From an uncultured Prevotellaceae bacterium (GTDB lineage Bacteria > Bacteroidota > Bacteroidia > Bacteroidales > Bacteroidaceae), in the NCBI GenBank assembly GCA_900315105.1, contig OMXX01000049.1, positions 1-27,883 of the forward strand: 27,883 nucleotides of DNA. The letters are read 5' to 3'. The notes under the pieces were generated by a model. It had not been told where the DNA came from. It did no database searches and saw nothing but the letters and a program-made list of their open reading frames with translations. The stretch's first letter is position 1, and every line of letters begins with the position of its first letter. Made by a program: the position numbers and the translations under genes. Shown here piece by piece: positions 1-8,373 of this stretch.

Positions 1-1266
1 TTCGGGCACCACGTGGTTGGTGGTCAGGTTCAGCCGTCTGATCAGCAAGTCGGGATTCACGATGCGGTCATAGAGTTCTGCCACGGCCTTCATGATGATT
101 GACGATGAAGATGTCTGACGGTCAAGGTTGGCCGTGCCATGGGCATGCTTTGGCACCTGACGGCCATAGTAGTCCGTAGTGACGGGGCCGTTGTATTTCG
201 CTCTGATGACAGGGTTCGTCAGGCTCTCGATGTCGTAGCCCACGGTCAGCACCAGCTGGTCGGTCACGAGTTTCTTTGCAACGAGATCCAGAGCGACAGC
301 ATCTGCCATCTCCTGCACTACCACACGCGCCTTCTTGAAATCATAGGCGCATTGTAAAACCTGACCGCTGCTGAATGAGTTGCTTTCCGGCCTATAGGCT
401 TTCACTAAGTCCATCGTACACGGCTCCCATCCCCACGCATGGTCTATCAGCAGTTCGGCATTTACACCGAAAAGCCGATAGAACAGTTCTTCATTCTGCA
501 AGGACATCCGCGCTATCTTGCCCATCGTGTCGATGCCGTAGGGGGCCAGCCTTTCGGCAATACCCTTTCCCACGCGCCAGAACGAGGTCAGCGGTTTGTG
601 GTTCCATAGTTGCTGCCGATAGCTCATCTCGTCCAGTTCGCCGATGCGCACCCCGTCCTTGTCTGCTGGAATATGCTTGGCCACGATGTCCATAGCCACC
701 TTGCAGAGATACATGTTCGTACCTATGCCAGCCGTGGCCGTGATACCCGTCTGCTTCAGCACGTCGCGGATCATCTTCATGGCCAGTTCGTGTGCCGTCA
801 TCTTGTAGCTCTTCAGATAGGCCGTCACGTCCATGAACACCTCATCGATGCTATAGACATGAATGTCCTCTGGGGCTATGTATTTCAGGTAGGTCTGATA
901 CACCTGGCTGCTCACCTCCATGTAGTGAGCCATTCTTGGAGGAGCCGCAATATAGTCGAGTTCCCAGTCTGGATGGGCCTTCAGTTCCGTATCAACGAAG
1001 GATTTCCCCCTAAAATGCCAATTAGTCTTGCGCTTACGGTCGTAGTTCACCTCACGCACACGCTGCACTACCTCGAACAGACGGGCACGTCCGCCGATGC
1101 CGTATGCCTTCAGCGAGGGCGATACCGCCAGGCAGATTGTCTTCTCCGTGCGGCTTGCGTCGGCCACCACGAGATTGGTGGTCAGCGGGTCAAGTCCCCT
1201 GTCCACACACTCTACCGAAGCATAGAATGACTTCAGGTCTATTGCTATATATATCTTTTCAGGCAT
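1..1266 (-). CDS. Y-family DNA polymerase (UmuC/DinB-like), C-terminus cut off
   Basis: The reverse-strand frame is open from ATG at 1266 through the window edge (422 residues, no stop). The N-terminus contains the palm motif IAIDLKSFYASVE (D10), and YSIDEVFMD around residues 138-146 carries the catalytic S-I-D-E (D141, E142). A helix-hairpin-helix-like stretch (SFWRVGKGIAERLAPYGI) and little-finger sequence (LTVGYDIESL) follow. Y-family polymerases carry out translesion synthesis past damaged bases. The family assignment is secure; whether it is a UmuC or DinB orthologue is not, because the end is missing. It is divergent from the Nudix gene. A hand count of one line (481-540) gives about 52% GC, higher than the genes to the right. 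Confidence 0.93.
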   Translation of the reverse strand, partial: MPEKIYIAIDLKSFYASVECVDRGLDPLTTNLVVADASRTEKTICLAVSPSLKAYGIGGRARLFEVVQRVREVNYDRKRKTNWHFRGKSFVDTELKAHPDWELDYIAAPPRMAHYMEVSSQVYQTYLKYIAPEDIHVYSIDEVFMDVTAYLKSYKMTAHELAMKMIRDVLKQTGITATAGIGTNMYLCKVAMDIVAKHIPADKDGVRIGELDEMSYRQQLWNHKPLTSFWRVGKGIAERLAPYGIDTMGKIARMSLQNEELFYRLFGVNAELLIDHAWGWEPCTMDLVKAYRPESNSFSSGQVLQCAYDFKKARVVVQEMADAVALDLVAKKLVTDQLVLTVGYDIESLTNPVIRAKYNGPVTTDYYGRQVPKHAHGTANLDRQTSSSSIIMKAVAELYDRIVNPDLLIRRLNLTTNHVVPE

Positions 1267-1299
1267 TGTTTATTTATAGAAAAGCCTTGAATAACACTG

Positions 1300-1332
1300 C
1301 AAAATTACAAATAATTTTGGATAGAAGCTCAA
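1300..1332 (-). promoter_or_regulatory. Possible promoter for the Y-family polymerase
   Basis: Read on the minus strand, TAATTTTG (1307-1300) matches the Bacteroidetes -7 consensus TAnnTTTG. A TTG at 1332-1330 lies 22 bases upstream, slightly longer than the usual 19-21. The start codon at 1266 is about 34 bases downstream. The -33 match is weak. Confidence 0.4.
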
Positions 1333-1424
1333 TGTCTCTTATATATTTAATTAAGGTAAAGATAAGAATATGTGAAATGTTTACTTATAAAAACAAACGA
1401 ATCTGTTATTGTAAACAAAGGTTA

Positions 1425-1445
1425 ATTATGTAATTTTTACATAAT
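1425..1445. promoter_or_regulatory. Palindromic candidate operator upstream of the Nudix regulator
   Basis: A perfect inverted repeat, core TTATGTAA-TTT-TTACATAA, extends one further base pair on each side. It ends just before the -33 box of the Nudix-gene promoter. Its right half, TTTACATAATAA (1436-1447), recurs exactly at 1492-1503 directly before the start codon, where it forms GTAAA-A-TTTAC. NrtR-family Nudix regulators often bind their own promoters, so autoregulation is the natural inference. Confidence 0.55.
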
Positions 1446-1450
1446 AAAAT

Positions 1451-1481
1451 TTTGTACTATCAGATATTATACGTATCTTTG
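1451..1481 (+). promoter_or_regulatory. Bacteroidetes-type promoter of the Nudix/ADP-ribosylglycohydrolase operon
   Basis: TTTG at 1451-1454 and TATCTTTG at 1474-1481 are separated by 19 bases, an ideal -33/-7 arrangement for the Bacteroidetes primary sigma factor. The start codon is 23 bases downstream, so the leader is very short. The flanking TTTACATAATAA copies bracket it. Confidence 0.75.
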
Positions 1482-1504
1482 CTGCGTAAAATTTACATAA
1501 TAAC

Positions 1505-2197
1505 ATGGAAGAATTAAAATATCATTACAAATACCCCCATCCCAGTGTTACGACAGACTGTGTGATATTCGGGTTTGATGGCACGAAACTCAATGTCCTT
1601 CTAGTTCAGCGGGGTGTTGAACCGTATAAGGGCCGTTGGGCTTTTCCTGGCGGTTTTGTTAAAATGGATGAGACCACTTTGGAAGGTGCTAAGAGAGAAT
1701 TATACGAGGAGACTGGCCTTAAAGATGCTTACATCCGCCAGTTCCATACTTTTTCAGCAGTAGATCGTGACCCTCGTGAACGAGTAATTACAGTAGCCTA
1801 TTATGCATTGGTGCGTACCAGTGAGGTGAAAGGTGGGGATGATGCAGCGAAGGCACAGTGGTTTTCGCTTGAACAGGTTCCATCACTGGCATTCGACCAT
1901 GACATGATATTACGCCAGGCTCTGAATGAACTCCGTAAGCAGATTCATTTTGAGCCGATTGGTTTCGAGCTATTGCCGGAGAAATTTACAATGACACAGC
2001 TACTGCATCTCTATGAAGCCATCCTTGGCGTGAAGTTCGATCGTAGGAACTTTTATAATAAGATGTTGAAGCTTGGCATATTGACAGAGTTGGAGGAAAA
2101 GCTCACGCTTGTCAACAAGAAGGTAGCCTTCCTTTATACGTTCAATGCCGAGAACTATCAGGTAATGAAAGAAAAAGGATTTAGATTGGAGTTTTAA
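1505..2197 (+). CDS. Nudix hydrolase / NrtR-like regulator with C-terminal winged helix
   Basis: This 230-residue protein has an N-terminal Nudix domain (about 15-140) with an intact Nudix box from G50 to L72: G50, E56, R64-E65, E68-E69 and G71 are all in register. The C-terminal part (about 145-230; PEKFTMTQLLHLYEAILG, then RRNFYNKMLKLGIL) matches the winged-helix region of NrtR-like proteins. Family members hydrolyse ADP-ribose or related NAD metabolites, or sense them to control transcription. The intact box suggests that hydrolysis may be retained. Its stop codon overlaps the next start (TAATG). Coupling to two ADP-ribosylglycohydrolases supports an NAD/ADP-ribose role. A candidate operator lies in its promoter. 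Confidence 0.9.
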   Translation: MEELKYHYKYPHPSVTTDCVIFGFDGTKLNVLLVQRGVEPYKGRWAFPGGFVKMDETTLEGAKRELYEETGLKDAYIRQFHTFSAVDRDPRERVITVAYYALVRTSEVKGGDDAAKAQWFSLEQVPSLAFDHDMILRQALNELRKQIHFEPIGFELLPEKFTMTQLLHLYEAILGVKFDRRNFYNKMLKLGILTELEEKLTLVNKKVAFLYTFNAENYQVMKEKGFRLEF

Positions 2198-2994
2198 TGA
2201 AGAATCTATTGATGAGTGCAGCTGTCGGTGACATCGCTGGGAGTGCATATGAAGGAAGAAGCCATAGGACAAAGGACTATGACAGTGTAAAGATGTTCAG
2301 TAGTCGTGCTCATTTTACGGACGACACAGTATGTACGTTTGCATGTGCCGAGGCATTCATTGACAATCTTGACATGGCCCAAAATTTGTGGAAGTGCAGC
2401 AATGAACACCGCCATGCAGGTTTTGGGCATCGGTATAAACAATGGATGGCCAGCCATGACCCCAAACCTTATGGAAGTTTTGGGAACGGAAGTGCCATGC
2501 GCTGTTCCCCTGCCGGTTGGCTGGCAAAGTCAGAAGAAGAATGTATTAGGATGGCTACCGAGACAGCCGCTCCCACCCATAACCACCCAGAAGGAATCAA
2601 AGGAGCGGTTGCAACAGCTCTTGCAGTGTTCTATCTTAAAAACGGATGTAATAAAGATTTTATCAAGGACGTGGTGTTGAGCAGGTATTATCCCCAATGG
2701 GCTGTCCTTAATTATGGTGACTTCCATGACGAATACACCTTCAATTCAACATGTCCTGGATCCGTTGGTCCTGCCATTATTTGCTTTCTCGAATCGAAAG
2801 ATTATGTTGACTGTCTGCGCCTGGCCATCTCACTTGGAGGTGACGCAGATACTCTCGCCGCAATTGCCGGACCTATGGCCTATGCCTTTTACAAGGAAAT
2901 GCCAGATAGCTTGGTATACAAGGCATTGAAGACACTGCCGGAATGGATGGTCAGTGTCAATGAGCGCTTTGATAAATTATGTAACTTAGAGTAA
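2197..2994 (+). CDS. ADP-ribosylglycohydrolase family protein, copy 1
   Basis: A 265-residue DraG/ARH-family enzyme that likely removes ADP-ribose from a macromolecule or metabolite using bound magnesium. Visible motifs in order are GDIAGSAYE (11-19), FTDDT (40-44), YGSFGNGSAMR, THNHPEG and GGDADT (214-219). The TDDT and GGDADT aspartates that bind the metal pair in this family are intact, so the enzyme should be active. The start overlaps the stop of the Nudix gene by one base, implying translational coupling. The next gene is a divergent paralogue. The natural substrate cannot be read from the sequence. Confidence 0.9.
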   Translation: MKNLLMSAAVGDIAGSAYEGRSHRTKDYDSVKMFSSRAHFTDDTVCTFACAEAFIDNLDMAQNLWKCSNEHRHAGFGHRYKQWMASHDPKPYGSFGNGSAMRCSPAGWLAKSEEECIRMATETAAPTHNHPEGIKGAVATALAVFYLKNGCNKDFIKDVVLSRYYPQWAVLNYGDFHDEYTFNSTCPGSVGPAIICFLESKDYVDCLRLAISLGGDADTLAAIAGPMAYAFYKEMPDSLVYKALKTLPEWMVSVNERFDKLCNLE

Positions 2995-3001
2995 GGTAAG
3001 T

Positions 3002-3796
3002 ATGATAGGAAGTATTATAGGAGACATTGTTGGAAGTGTCTACGAGTTTGGCAACATAAAGACAAAAGAATTCGAGTTCTTCAGTGAGCAAGGAAGCTAT
3101 ACGGATGACAGCATCCTTACTATTGCAACCGCAGACTGGCTGTTGCATGGTGGTGATGTGGCTCATTATTATAGCAGATATGGAGTGGAGAACCCTTGGC
3201 CGATGGGTGGCTACGGAGGAGGATTCCAGTTATGGCTTGTCCGTTCATCAAGACAGAATGATTTCCGTCCTTATAACAGTTGTGGTAATGGGTCTGCAAT
3301 GCGTGTAGGACCTGTCGGATGGGCTTTTGACACCAAGGAAGACGTTCTGGCAAAAGCAAAGGAGAGCGCCGAATGCACGCATAACCATCCGGAAGGTATC
3401 AAAGGTGCCCAGGCGACAGCACTTGCCATCTTTATGGCACGAATGGGAGCAGATAAAGAAGAAATCAGGGCTGCTATTGAACATGAAATAGGCTACGATC
3501 TTCATTTCGACTGTGATGAGATCCGGTCCACCTACTCTTGGGGAGGCACATGTCAAGACAGTGTTCCTCAGGCCATCGTGGCATTCTTGGATGGGACAGA
3601 CTTTGAAGATTGTATTCGCTATGCCATTTCCATAGGTGGCGACAGTGATACGATTGGTTGTATCACCGGCAGCATAGCCGAAGCCTATTATGGAGTTCCA
3701 CGAGACATCCGGGAACGTGCGATGGAATACCTTCCAAAATCTTTCAAGGAAGTCCTGCATGATTTTGAGAGTCGTTTCGGATATAAGGATCTATAA
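3002..3796 (+). CDS. ADP-ribosylglycohydrolase family protein, copy 2
   Basis: A 264-residue paralogue of the preceding gene, starting 7 bases after its stop. It has the same motif series: GDIVGSVYEF (7-16), YTDDS (33-37), SCGNGSAMR, THNHPEG and GGDSDT (212-217). Metal-binding aspartates are present. The central section differs (an added stretch containing GGYGGGFQLWL), which may alter substrate choice. This is the last gene of the tight three-gene run; 68 bases follow before the leucine-rich-repeat gene, with no clear terminator or promoter. Confidence 0.9.
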   Translation: MIGSIIGDIVGSVYEFGNIKTKEFEFFSEQGSYTDDSILTIATADWLLHGGDVAHYYSRYGVENPWPMGGYGGGFQLWLVRSSRQNDFRPYNSCGNGSAMRVGPVGWAFDTKEDVLAKAKESAECTHNHPEGIKGAQATALAIFMARMGADKEEIRAAIEHEIGYDLHFDCDEIRSTYSWGGTCQDSVPQAIVAFLDGTDFEDCIRYAISIGGDSDTIGCITGSIAEAYYGVPRDIRERAMEYLPKSFKEVLHDFESRFGYKDL

Positions 3797-3864
3797 CCCT
3801 TCTTTTACGATATAAACTACTTTTACTACTATATTGCAAATCTTTTCAGTCTACGAATGTCTTT

Positions 3865-5277
3865 ATGAGGAAAGTTGTTACGAATGTAAAAAAGCTTAAG
3901 GGGGAAGTCTTTGGCTTGTACTATCGCCTGATAGATGATATGACAAAAGACGATGCTAAGGTCTTAATCATAACGGTCATTCTTTTCGTAGTTTGTTTTC
4001 CATTTATGCTCATATATGGGCTTATAATACGCCCCGTTTACAAAAGTATACTTACGCTGATAGACATGCGGTCAATAGGCTTAAAGAAAGCATATAGGAA
4101 AAACTTCTTGGAAGAAGATGATGATATTGACGCTGAAATGGAAAGAGAAGATGAAATAAAGGAAAGGTTGACTCTTGATGGTGAGATTGCCAAGACATTT
4201 TGTGCAAAACTGCTTTGGCCAGATGCTGTTGTTAAGGATGGCATCGCTCTTTATAGCAGCGACGGCCGAACATTACTTTATGTACATGAGAATGTAGAGG
4301 AATACATCATACCCGAGGGAACAGAAAACGTGTATCACAAATGCTTCATGCTTTGCACAAGGCTAAGAACAGTTACCTTCCCGTCAACGATAAGGAGGAT
4401 TGGCAACCAGGCTTTCAACTCATGTGTTTTAATCAAGAATCTGGTAGTGCCTGATTCGGTAGAAAGCATCGGAAATGCTGTTTTTAAGAACTGCGTTTCC
4501 TTGGAATCAGTCAAGCTTCCTTCATCCATGGTTGAAATACCAGAGGAAATGTTTTACAACTGTAGAGCAATTAAAGACATCACCATTCCTGTTAATGTGA
4601 ATATGATATGCAAGAAAGCTTTTGCACGCTGTATCTCATTGGAGCATATTCATTTGAATGAAGGACTTGAAATGATTCGCGAAAAGGCCTTTGAGGATTG
4701 TAGGTCATTAAAGGAGTTTATCATGCCCGAGAAAGTACGCTTCATAGAAGTCGGAACTTTTAACAACTGTTACTCCATGCAGAAACTTCATTTATCCATG
4801 AACATGAAATCATTCGGTGGTAGCTGCTGTGAAAACTGCTGGAGCCTGCGCGAGGTAACGATGTCTCCTGACAATGCATTCTTTGAACGGATGCATCAAT
4901 ATTGGCAGGAGTACTCAGACGATTGTAAACTAGAAGAGTCTGAATATCCTTATCCGGAAAACATATTCTGGTTCTATAATAACGCGCTATATTCAGGCAT
5001 TCCAAGGCTATCCAACACCTCTCTGATTCTCTGCCTGTCCAAAGAGGAAGAATTCACGATTCCAGACTTTGTATTTGAAGTCAAGCAGTATGCCTTTACT
5101 ACCTGTAAGAATCTCAAACGACTTCGTTTGAGCCCCAAGCTGCATCCTAAAGCGAATGATTGGGACGAAAGGAGTTATATCACCCATGACTTTATATACG
5201 AATTTTGGGCTCAGGTCGAAGAAGTCGTTTTCGACGAATCTCTTAATCCCAAACAGAAAAAGATTACTTTCGTTTAA
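3865..5277 (+). CDS. Membrane-anchored BspA-type leucine-rich-repeat protein
   Basis: This 470-residue protein has one strong membrane segment near the N-terminus (about 33-55) and an acidic linker (EEDDDIDAEMEREDE). About eight LRR_5/BspA-type repeats of about 23 residues follow (roughly 150-340), each built around a pattern such as AFxxCxSLxxIxLPxxVxxI. A less regular C-terminal region follows. There is no signal-peptidase site, so the segment is likely a membrane anchor; if the short N-terminus is cytoplasmic the repeats face the periplasm, but the topology is not certain. BspA repeats mediate protein binding, and no catalytic motif is visible. The next gene begins 16 bases downstream, suggesting co-expression. 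Confidence 0.8.
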   Translation: MRKVVTNVKKLKGEVFGLYYRLIDDMTKDDAKVLIITVILFVVCFPFMLIYGLIIRPVYKSILTLIDMRSIGLKKAYRKNFLEEDDDIDAEMEREDEIKERLTLDGEIAKTFCAKLLWPDAVVKDGIALYSSDGRTLLYVHENVEEYIIPEGTENVYHKCFMLCTRLRTVTFPSTIRRIGNQAFNSCVLIKNLVVPDSVESIGNAVFKNCVSLESVKLPSSMVEIPEEMFYNCRAIKDITIPVNVNMICKKAFARCISLEHIHLNEGLEMIREKAFEDCRSLKEFIMPEKVRFIEVGTFNNCYSMQKLHLSMNMKSFGGSCCENCWSLREVTMSPDNAFFERMHQYWQEYSDDCKLEESEYPYPENIFWFYNNALYSGIPRLSNTSLILCLSKEEEFTIPDFVFEVKQYAFTTCKNLKRLRLSPKLHPKANDWDERSYITHDFIYEFWAQVEEVVFDESLNPKQKKITFV

Positions 5278-5293
5278 AAGGCAACAAGAAATC

Positions 5294-6412
5294 ATGTTAG
5301 ACAACACAAATATACGATATAGGACGGACTCGTGCCTTGTTGAATTCAAAGGGTTGACGTCAGGTTCCTTCAACGATGCCATCTACATTGAAAATGAGTA
5401 CGAGCCACGACTGAACCGCTATTTCAAGTGGCACCGTCGTTACCTTCAAAAGCGTGTATTCAATACATACAAAGGCGGTTTTACTAATCTTATTTTTATT
5501 CCGCATGAGTTGAAAAAACTGAAGCGGAAGAAACAACTGCACTATCGTTTTCCCTTTCTGAAGGATGAAGAGCTAAAACAACTACATTGTTTTGGAACAG
5601 AGATCATGCTCCAGTATCTGGTTGATCCAGATGATGCACGCATGTTGAAACCAGGTTTCTTGTTCTTTCGGGACAAAAAGCCCAATGGAATACTTATATT
5701 CGAGTATTATCCACTTATACTGTATAAATGTAAGGTTCCATCCTTGAAGGAACAGATCAAAGAGATTCTGGAAGCCCATCATGAGAAGATGGAAAGAATT
5801 CGCCATGAGTATGAATTTACACATGGAGGAGAGCGTTACGGAAATGGATTGTTCTGTACAGTATCCCCGGAAGACGATAACACAGCAGACCGTAAGTTCC
5901 ATGAATTTGACCCAAAGATTGCCAACCTCATGGCCAGACTGGAAAAGGATGTCAGAGAACTGAAGCAATATGGAGTGTCAATGAGCTTGCTTGAAAAGAT
6001 TATCCATCAGGAGGACAAATTAAGTCGGATTGTCATTACGAAGAACAACCGCATATATCTTCCTGACTATAATAACATCGAGATTAAGATGGAGCCGTTG
6101 GTAAAAGCCGTGTATTTCTTGTTCCTAAAGCATCCTGAAGGCATTGTATTCAAACACCTTCCAGACTATAGGGAAGAACTGACAAACATCTATAAGAATC
6201 TTCGTCCGTGGGGTTTAAGCGAAAAAACATTGCAAAGTATAGAGGATGTGACAAACCCCATCCTTAATTCCATCAACGAGAAATGTGCCAGGATACGTTC
6301 AGCTTTTGTCCGGCATTTTGATGATCATTTAGCAAGCAACTATTATATAACAGGAGACAGAGGTAAGGAAAAGAAGATAGCATTGGACAGTGACCTTGTG
6401 GAATGGGAATAA
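5294..6412 (+). CDS. Unrecognised conserved-looking protein, 372 residues
   Basis: I chose ATG 5294 because an in-frame upstream ATG (5156) lies inside the leucine-rich-repeat gene, whereas 5294 follows that gene's stop by 16 bases. The protein is soluble, with no signal or membrane segment. The first half is basic and rich in aromatic residues. Residues about 245-305 contain a compact module: a strand pair (IVITKNNRIYLP), then VKAVYFLFLKHPEGIVF and LPDYREELTNIY, which looks like a folded helical or winged-helix-like unit. I do not recognise a catalytic motif. Position between the leucine-rich-repeat and von Willebrand A genes suggests a shared pathway, but the function is unknown. Confidence 0.8.
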   Translation: MLDNTNIRYRTDSCLVEFKGLTSGSFNDAIYIENEYEPRLNRYFKWHRRYLQKRVFNTYKGGFTNLIFIPHELKKLKRKKQLHYRFPFLKDEELKQLHCFGTEIMLQYLVDPDDARMLKPGFLFFRDKKPNGILIFEYYPLILYKCKVPSLKEQIKEILEAHHEKMERIRHEYEFTHGGERYGNGLFCTVSPEDDNTADRKFHEFDPKIANLMARLEKDVRELKQYGVSMSLLEKIIHQEDKLSRIVITKNNRIYLPDYNNIEIKMEPLVKAVYFLFLKHPEGIVFKHLPDYREELTNIYKNLRPWGLSEKTLQSIEDVTNPILNSINEKCARIRSAFVRHFDDHLASNYYITGDRGKEKKIALDSDLVEWE

Positions 6413-6448
6413 AATGACAATTTCACAAGGCTTGTGGAAGGCATTTGC

Positions 6449-6479
6449 TTGGAAAAGTACTTTTGGGGTGGTAATTTTG
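6449..6479 (+). promoter_or_regulatory. Bacteroidetes-type promoter before the 155-residue gene
   Basis: TTG at 6449-6451 and TAATTTTG at 6472-6479 are 20 bases apart and fit the -33/-7 consensus. The start codon at 6507 is 27 bases downstream. This suggests that the genes from 6507 onward can be expressed independently of the upstream operon. Confidence 0.6.
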
Positions 6480-6506
6480 CAGCATATAACAAAAATGTAG
6501 GTACAT

Positions 6507-6974
6507 ATGAGCAATTACGAACACATTATGACACAATGCCGGAGGTTTCGGTCAAAGAAATGGGACGAGGCAGAGTTGAGAAAGTGCAAAGAACTACTTT
6601 GTACGTTAAGCAGAGAAGAATTGTTTAATGTCTACAGAAGCCGTTTCCTACAGGCCAAGCACCCTCTTAAAGAGGCGGCCTTCAAAGTCCTGTTTTCTGA
6701 TAAGATAGGGAAACGTGAGGAACGGATTCGCACGATGCCTGTAGAAGACCTGATAGCAGAGTTCCAGGACAAGAAAAGCGGAAACGTAGCCCTTGCAAGG
6801 AAAGAAATGCACGACAGATACAAAAGAAACAAAGGAAATGAGAGGGCGTTAATCAAACAGGCATTCAATAATTCCACAAAGGCAGACCAGCAATGGATAA
6901 AAAGTCAGGAAAGGCGTGAAGAATATGAGCGCCAATATGGTAAACGATATCCAGAATATAAACCATACAAATAA
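6507..6974 (+). CDS. Unrecognised highly charged helical protein, 155 residues
   Basis: The protein is rich in Lys, Arg and Glu, predicted by eye to be almost entirely helical, and has no membrane segment. The N-terminal part contains RFRSKKWDEAELRKC, and the end is strongly basic (SQERREEYERQYGKRYPEY). The start is the first ATG after a good promoter. An overlapping alternative frame begins at 6434 but has no support. I do not recognise the family. The charge pattern would suit nucleic-acid or protein binding, but this is only a composition argument. Confidence 0.7.
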   Translation: MSNYEHIMTQCRRFRSKKWDEAELRKCKELLCTLSREELFNVYRSRFLQAKHPLKEAAFKVLFSDKIGKREERIRTMPVEDLIAEFQDKKSGNVALARKEMHDRYKRNKGNERALIKQAFNNSTKADQQWIKSQERREEYERQYGKRYPEYKPYK

Positions 6975-7093
6975 TATTGAATACTTTTTCCAAACCGACA
7001 TAGACTATCTTCATTCAGAAAATATTGAAATCTCCGGGACGTAGGAATCAAATTGAACTAAACATCGTATTAATCTTTTAATAATAGGAAACA

Positions 7094-8347
7094 ATGGGTA
7101 AGATCAGTAAACTATTCAATCGTTTCAGCAAGCAACAGTCGTCGTTTGCCGAAACAGGAACCAACGAACAACACCGCGTTGATGATGAACATGAGAAAGA
7201 AGAGAATAAAGTAAAGGAAAGTAATTCTTCAATCCATGAAGAAGAAGTAACCAAGAAAGAGGAAAAGAAGAAATCAGATGGCAGGGCTCACATCTATAAT
7301 CTGATTATAGTGGACGAAAGCGGATCGATGAGTCATCTTCGTGAAGTCACTTTGTCAGGTATTAACGAGACCATCGGAACAATTCGGAATGCCCAGAAGG
7401 AGTTTGCACAGACACAGGTGCACACCCTGACCCTAGTAACCTTTGATACAGACTCCAATCGTCCGGCTGTACGTACGATGATCGACAACCAGCCTATAGC
7501 CAATGTTAAGAAATTCAGGGACTATATGCCCAATGGCTGCACTCCCCTTTACGATGCCATGGGACAGTCGTTGACACGGTTGCACACGCTCATCAAAGGA
7601 GATGTTGACGCCAGTGCTGTTGTCACGGTACTTACTGACGGCCTGGAGAATGCTTCCCGTGAATGGAATGCACAGAGTCTTCGGAAACTGATTGAGCAGC
7701 TGAAGCAGGAAGGATGGTCGTTCTCGTATATGGGTTCGGCACACGATGTGAAGGAAGTGACCGATCTGCTGTCGATTGAAAACGTTGTGGAGTTCTCGCA
7801 TGACCAGCTGGGAGCCGGCAATACCTGGGGCCGCGAGCGTTCCTCGCGCCGTGCTTACTATCAGAAGATGAGCGATACTTATTCGATGAGAGAAACACTG
7901 TCGGACGAGGAAATCATGGCAGAAAAGCGCAGGTATGCAAAGGAGTACTATGGCCCTAGGGTAACACCTCAAATGATAAGACAGCTTGGAGAAAACGAGA
8001 TTTTTGTTTTCGGAAGCAATGCCAATGGTTACCATCGAGGAGGTGCAGCTGCATTTGCCATGCGGGAGTTCGGCGCTGTATGGGGACAGGGTGAAGGACT
8101 GCAGGGAAAGAGCTATGCCATCCCCACGATGGAAGGGCTTGATCAGCTCAGGGAGGCCGTCAACCGATTCGCTGCCTTTGCCGACCAGCATCAGGAACTG
8201 CGTTTCCTCGTCACAATGGTTGGTTGCGGCATTGCTGGCTATTCACCGAGAGACATTGCACCCCTCTTCAAGGGCTGCATTGATTTGGAGAATGTTGCAC
8301 TGCCTATTGAGTTCTGGAATGTCCTTGGACTGAAGATGGGCTTTTAG
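7094..8347 (+). CDS. von Willebrand A domain protein fused to a phage-type macro-like domain
   Basis: This 417-residue protein begins with a basic amphipathic start (MGKISKLFNRF) and a charged linker to about residue 63. A von Willebrand A domain (about 67-260) follows with a complete metal site: D74-E-S76-G-S78, T150 in CTPLYDA and D182 in LTDG. Residues about 298-415 match the small phage protein family known as A1S_2505-like: EIFVFGSNANG, GGAAAFAMREFGA, QGKSYAIPT and VGCGIAGY...IAPLF. That domain resembles macro domains (ADP-ribose binders) in its GSN and final GxGxxGY layout, which is my inference. The fusion would link a protein-binding module to ADP-ribose recognition. Confidence 0.85.
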   Translation: MGKISKLFNRFSKQQSSFAETGTNEQHRVDDEHEKEENKVKESNSSIHEEEVTKKEEKKKSDGRAHIYNLIIVDESGSMSHLREVTLSGINETIGTIRNAQKEFAQTQVHTLTLVTFDTDSNRPAVRTMIDNQPIANVKKFRDYMPNGCTPLYDAMGQSLTRLHTLIKGDVDASAVVTVLTDGLENASREWNAQSLRKLIEQLKQEGWSFSYMGSAHDVKEVTDLLSIENVVEFSHDQLGAGNTWGRERSSRRAYYQKMSDTYSMRETLSDEEIMAEKRRYAKEYYGPRVTPQMIRQLGENEIFVFGSNANGYHRGGAAAFAMREFGAVWGQGEGLQGKSYAIPTMEGLDQLREAVNRFAAFADQHQELRFLVTMVGCGIAGYSPRDIAPLFKGCIDLENVALPIEFWNVLGLKMGF

Positions 8348-8373
8348 CTTGACAAGTATAAAGATTAACAACA

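Noticed and set aside
610..1230. Long open frame on the plus strand opposite the Y-family polymerase
   Set aside because: It is antisense to a clear polymerase reading frame with catalytic motifs; its translation is His/Leu-rich and matches nothing.
3248..3760. 170-codon minus-strand frame
   Set aside because: It is the antisense shadow of the second ADP-ribosylglycohydrolase.
5156..5293. Earlier in-frame ATG for the 372-residue protein
   Set aside because: It would place 121 bases inside the preceding leucine-rich-repeat gene; ATG 5294 sits just after that gene's stop.
7433..8191. 252-codon open frame on the minus strand
   Set aside because: It lies antisense to the von Willebrand A/macro-like gene, whose motifs are intact on the plus strand.
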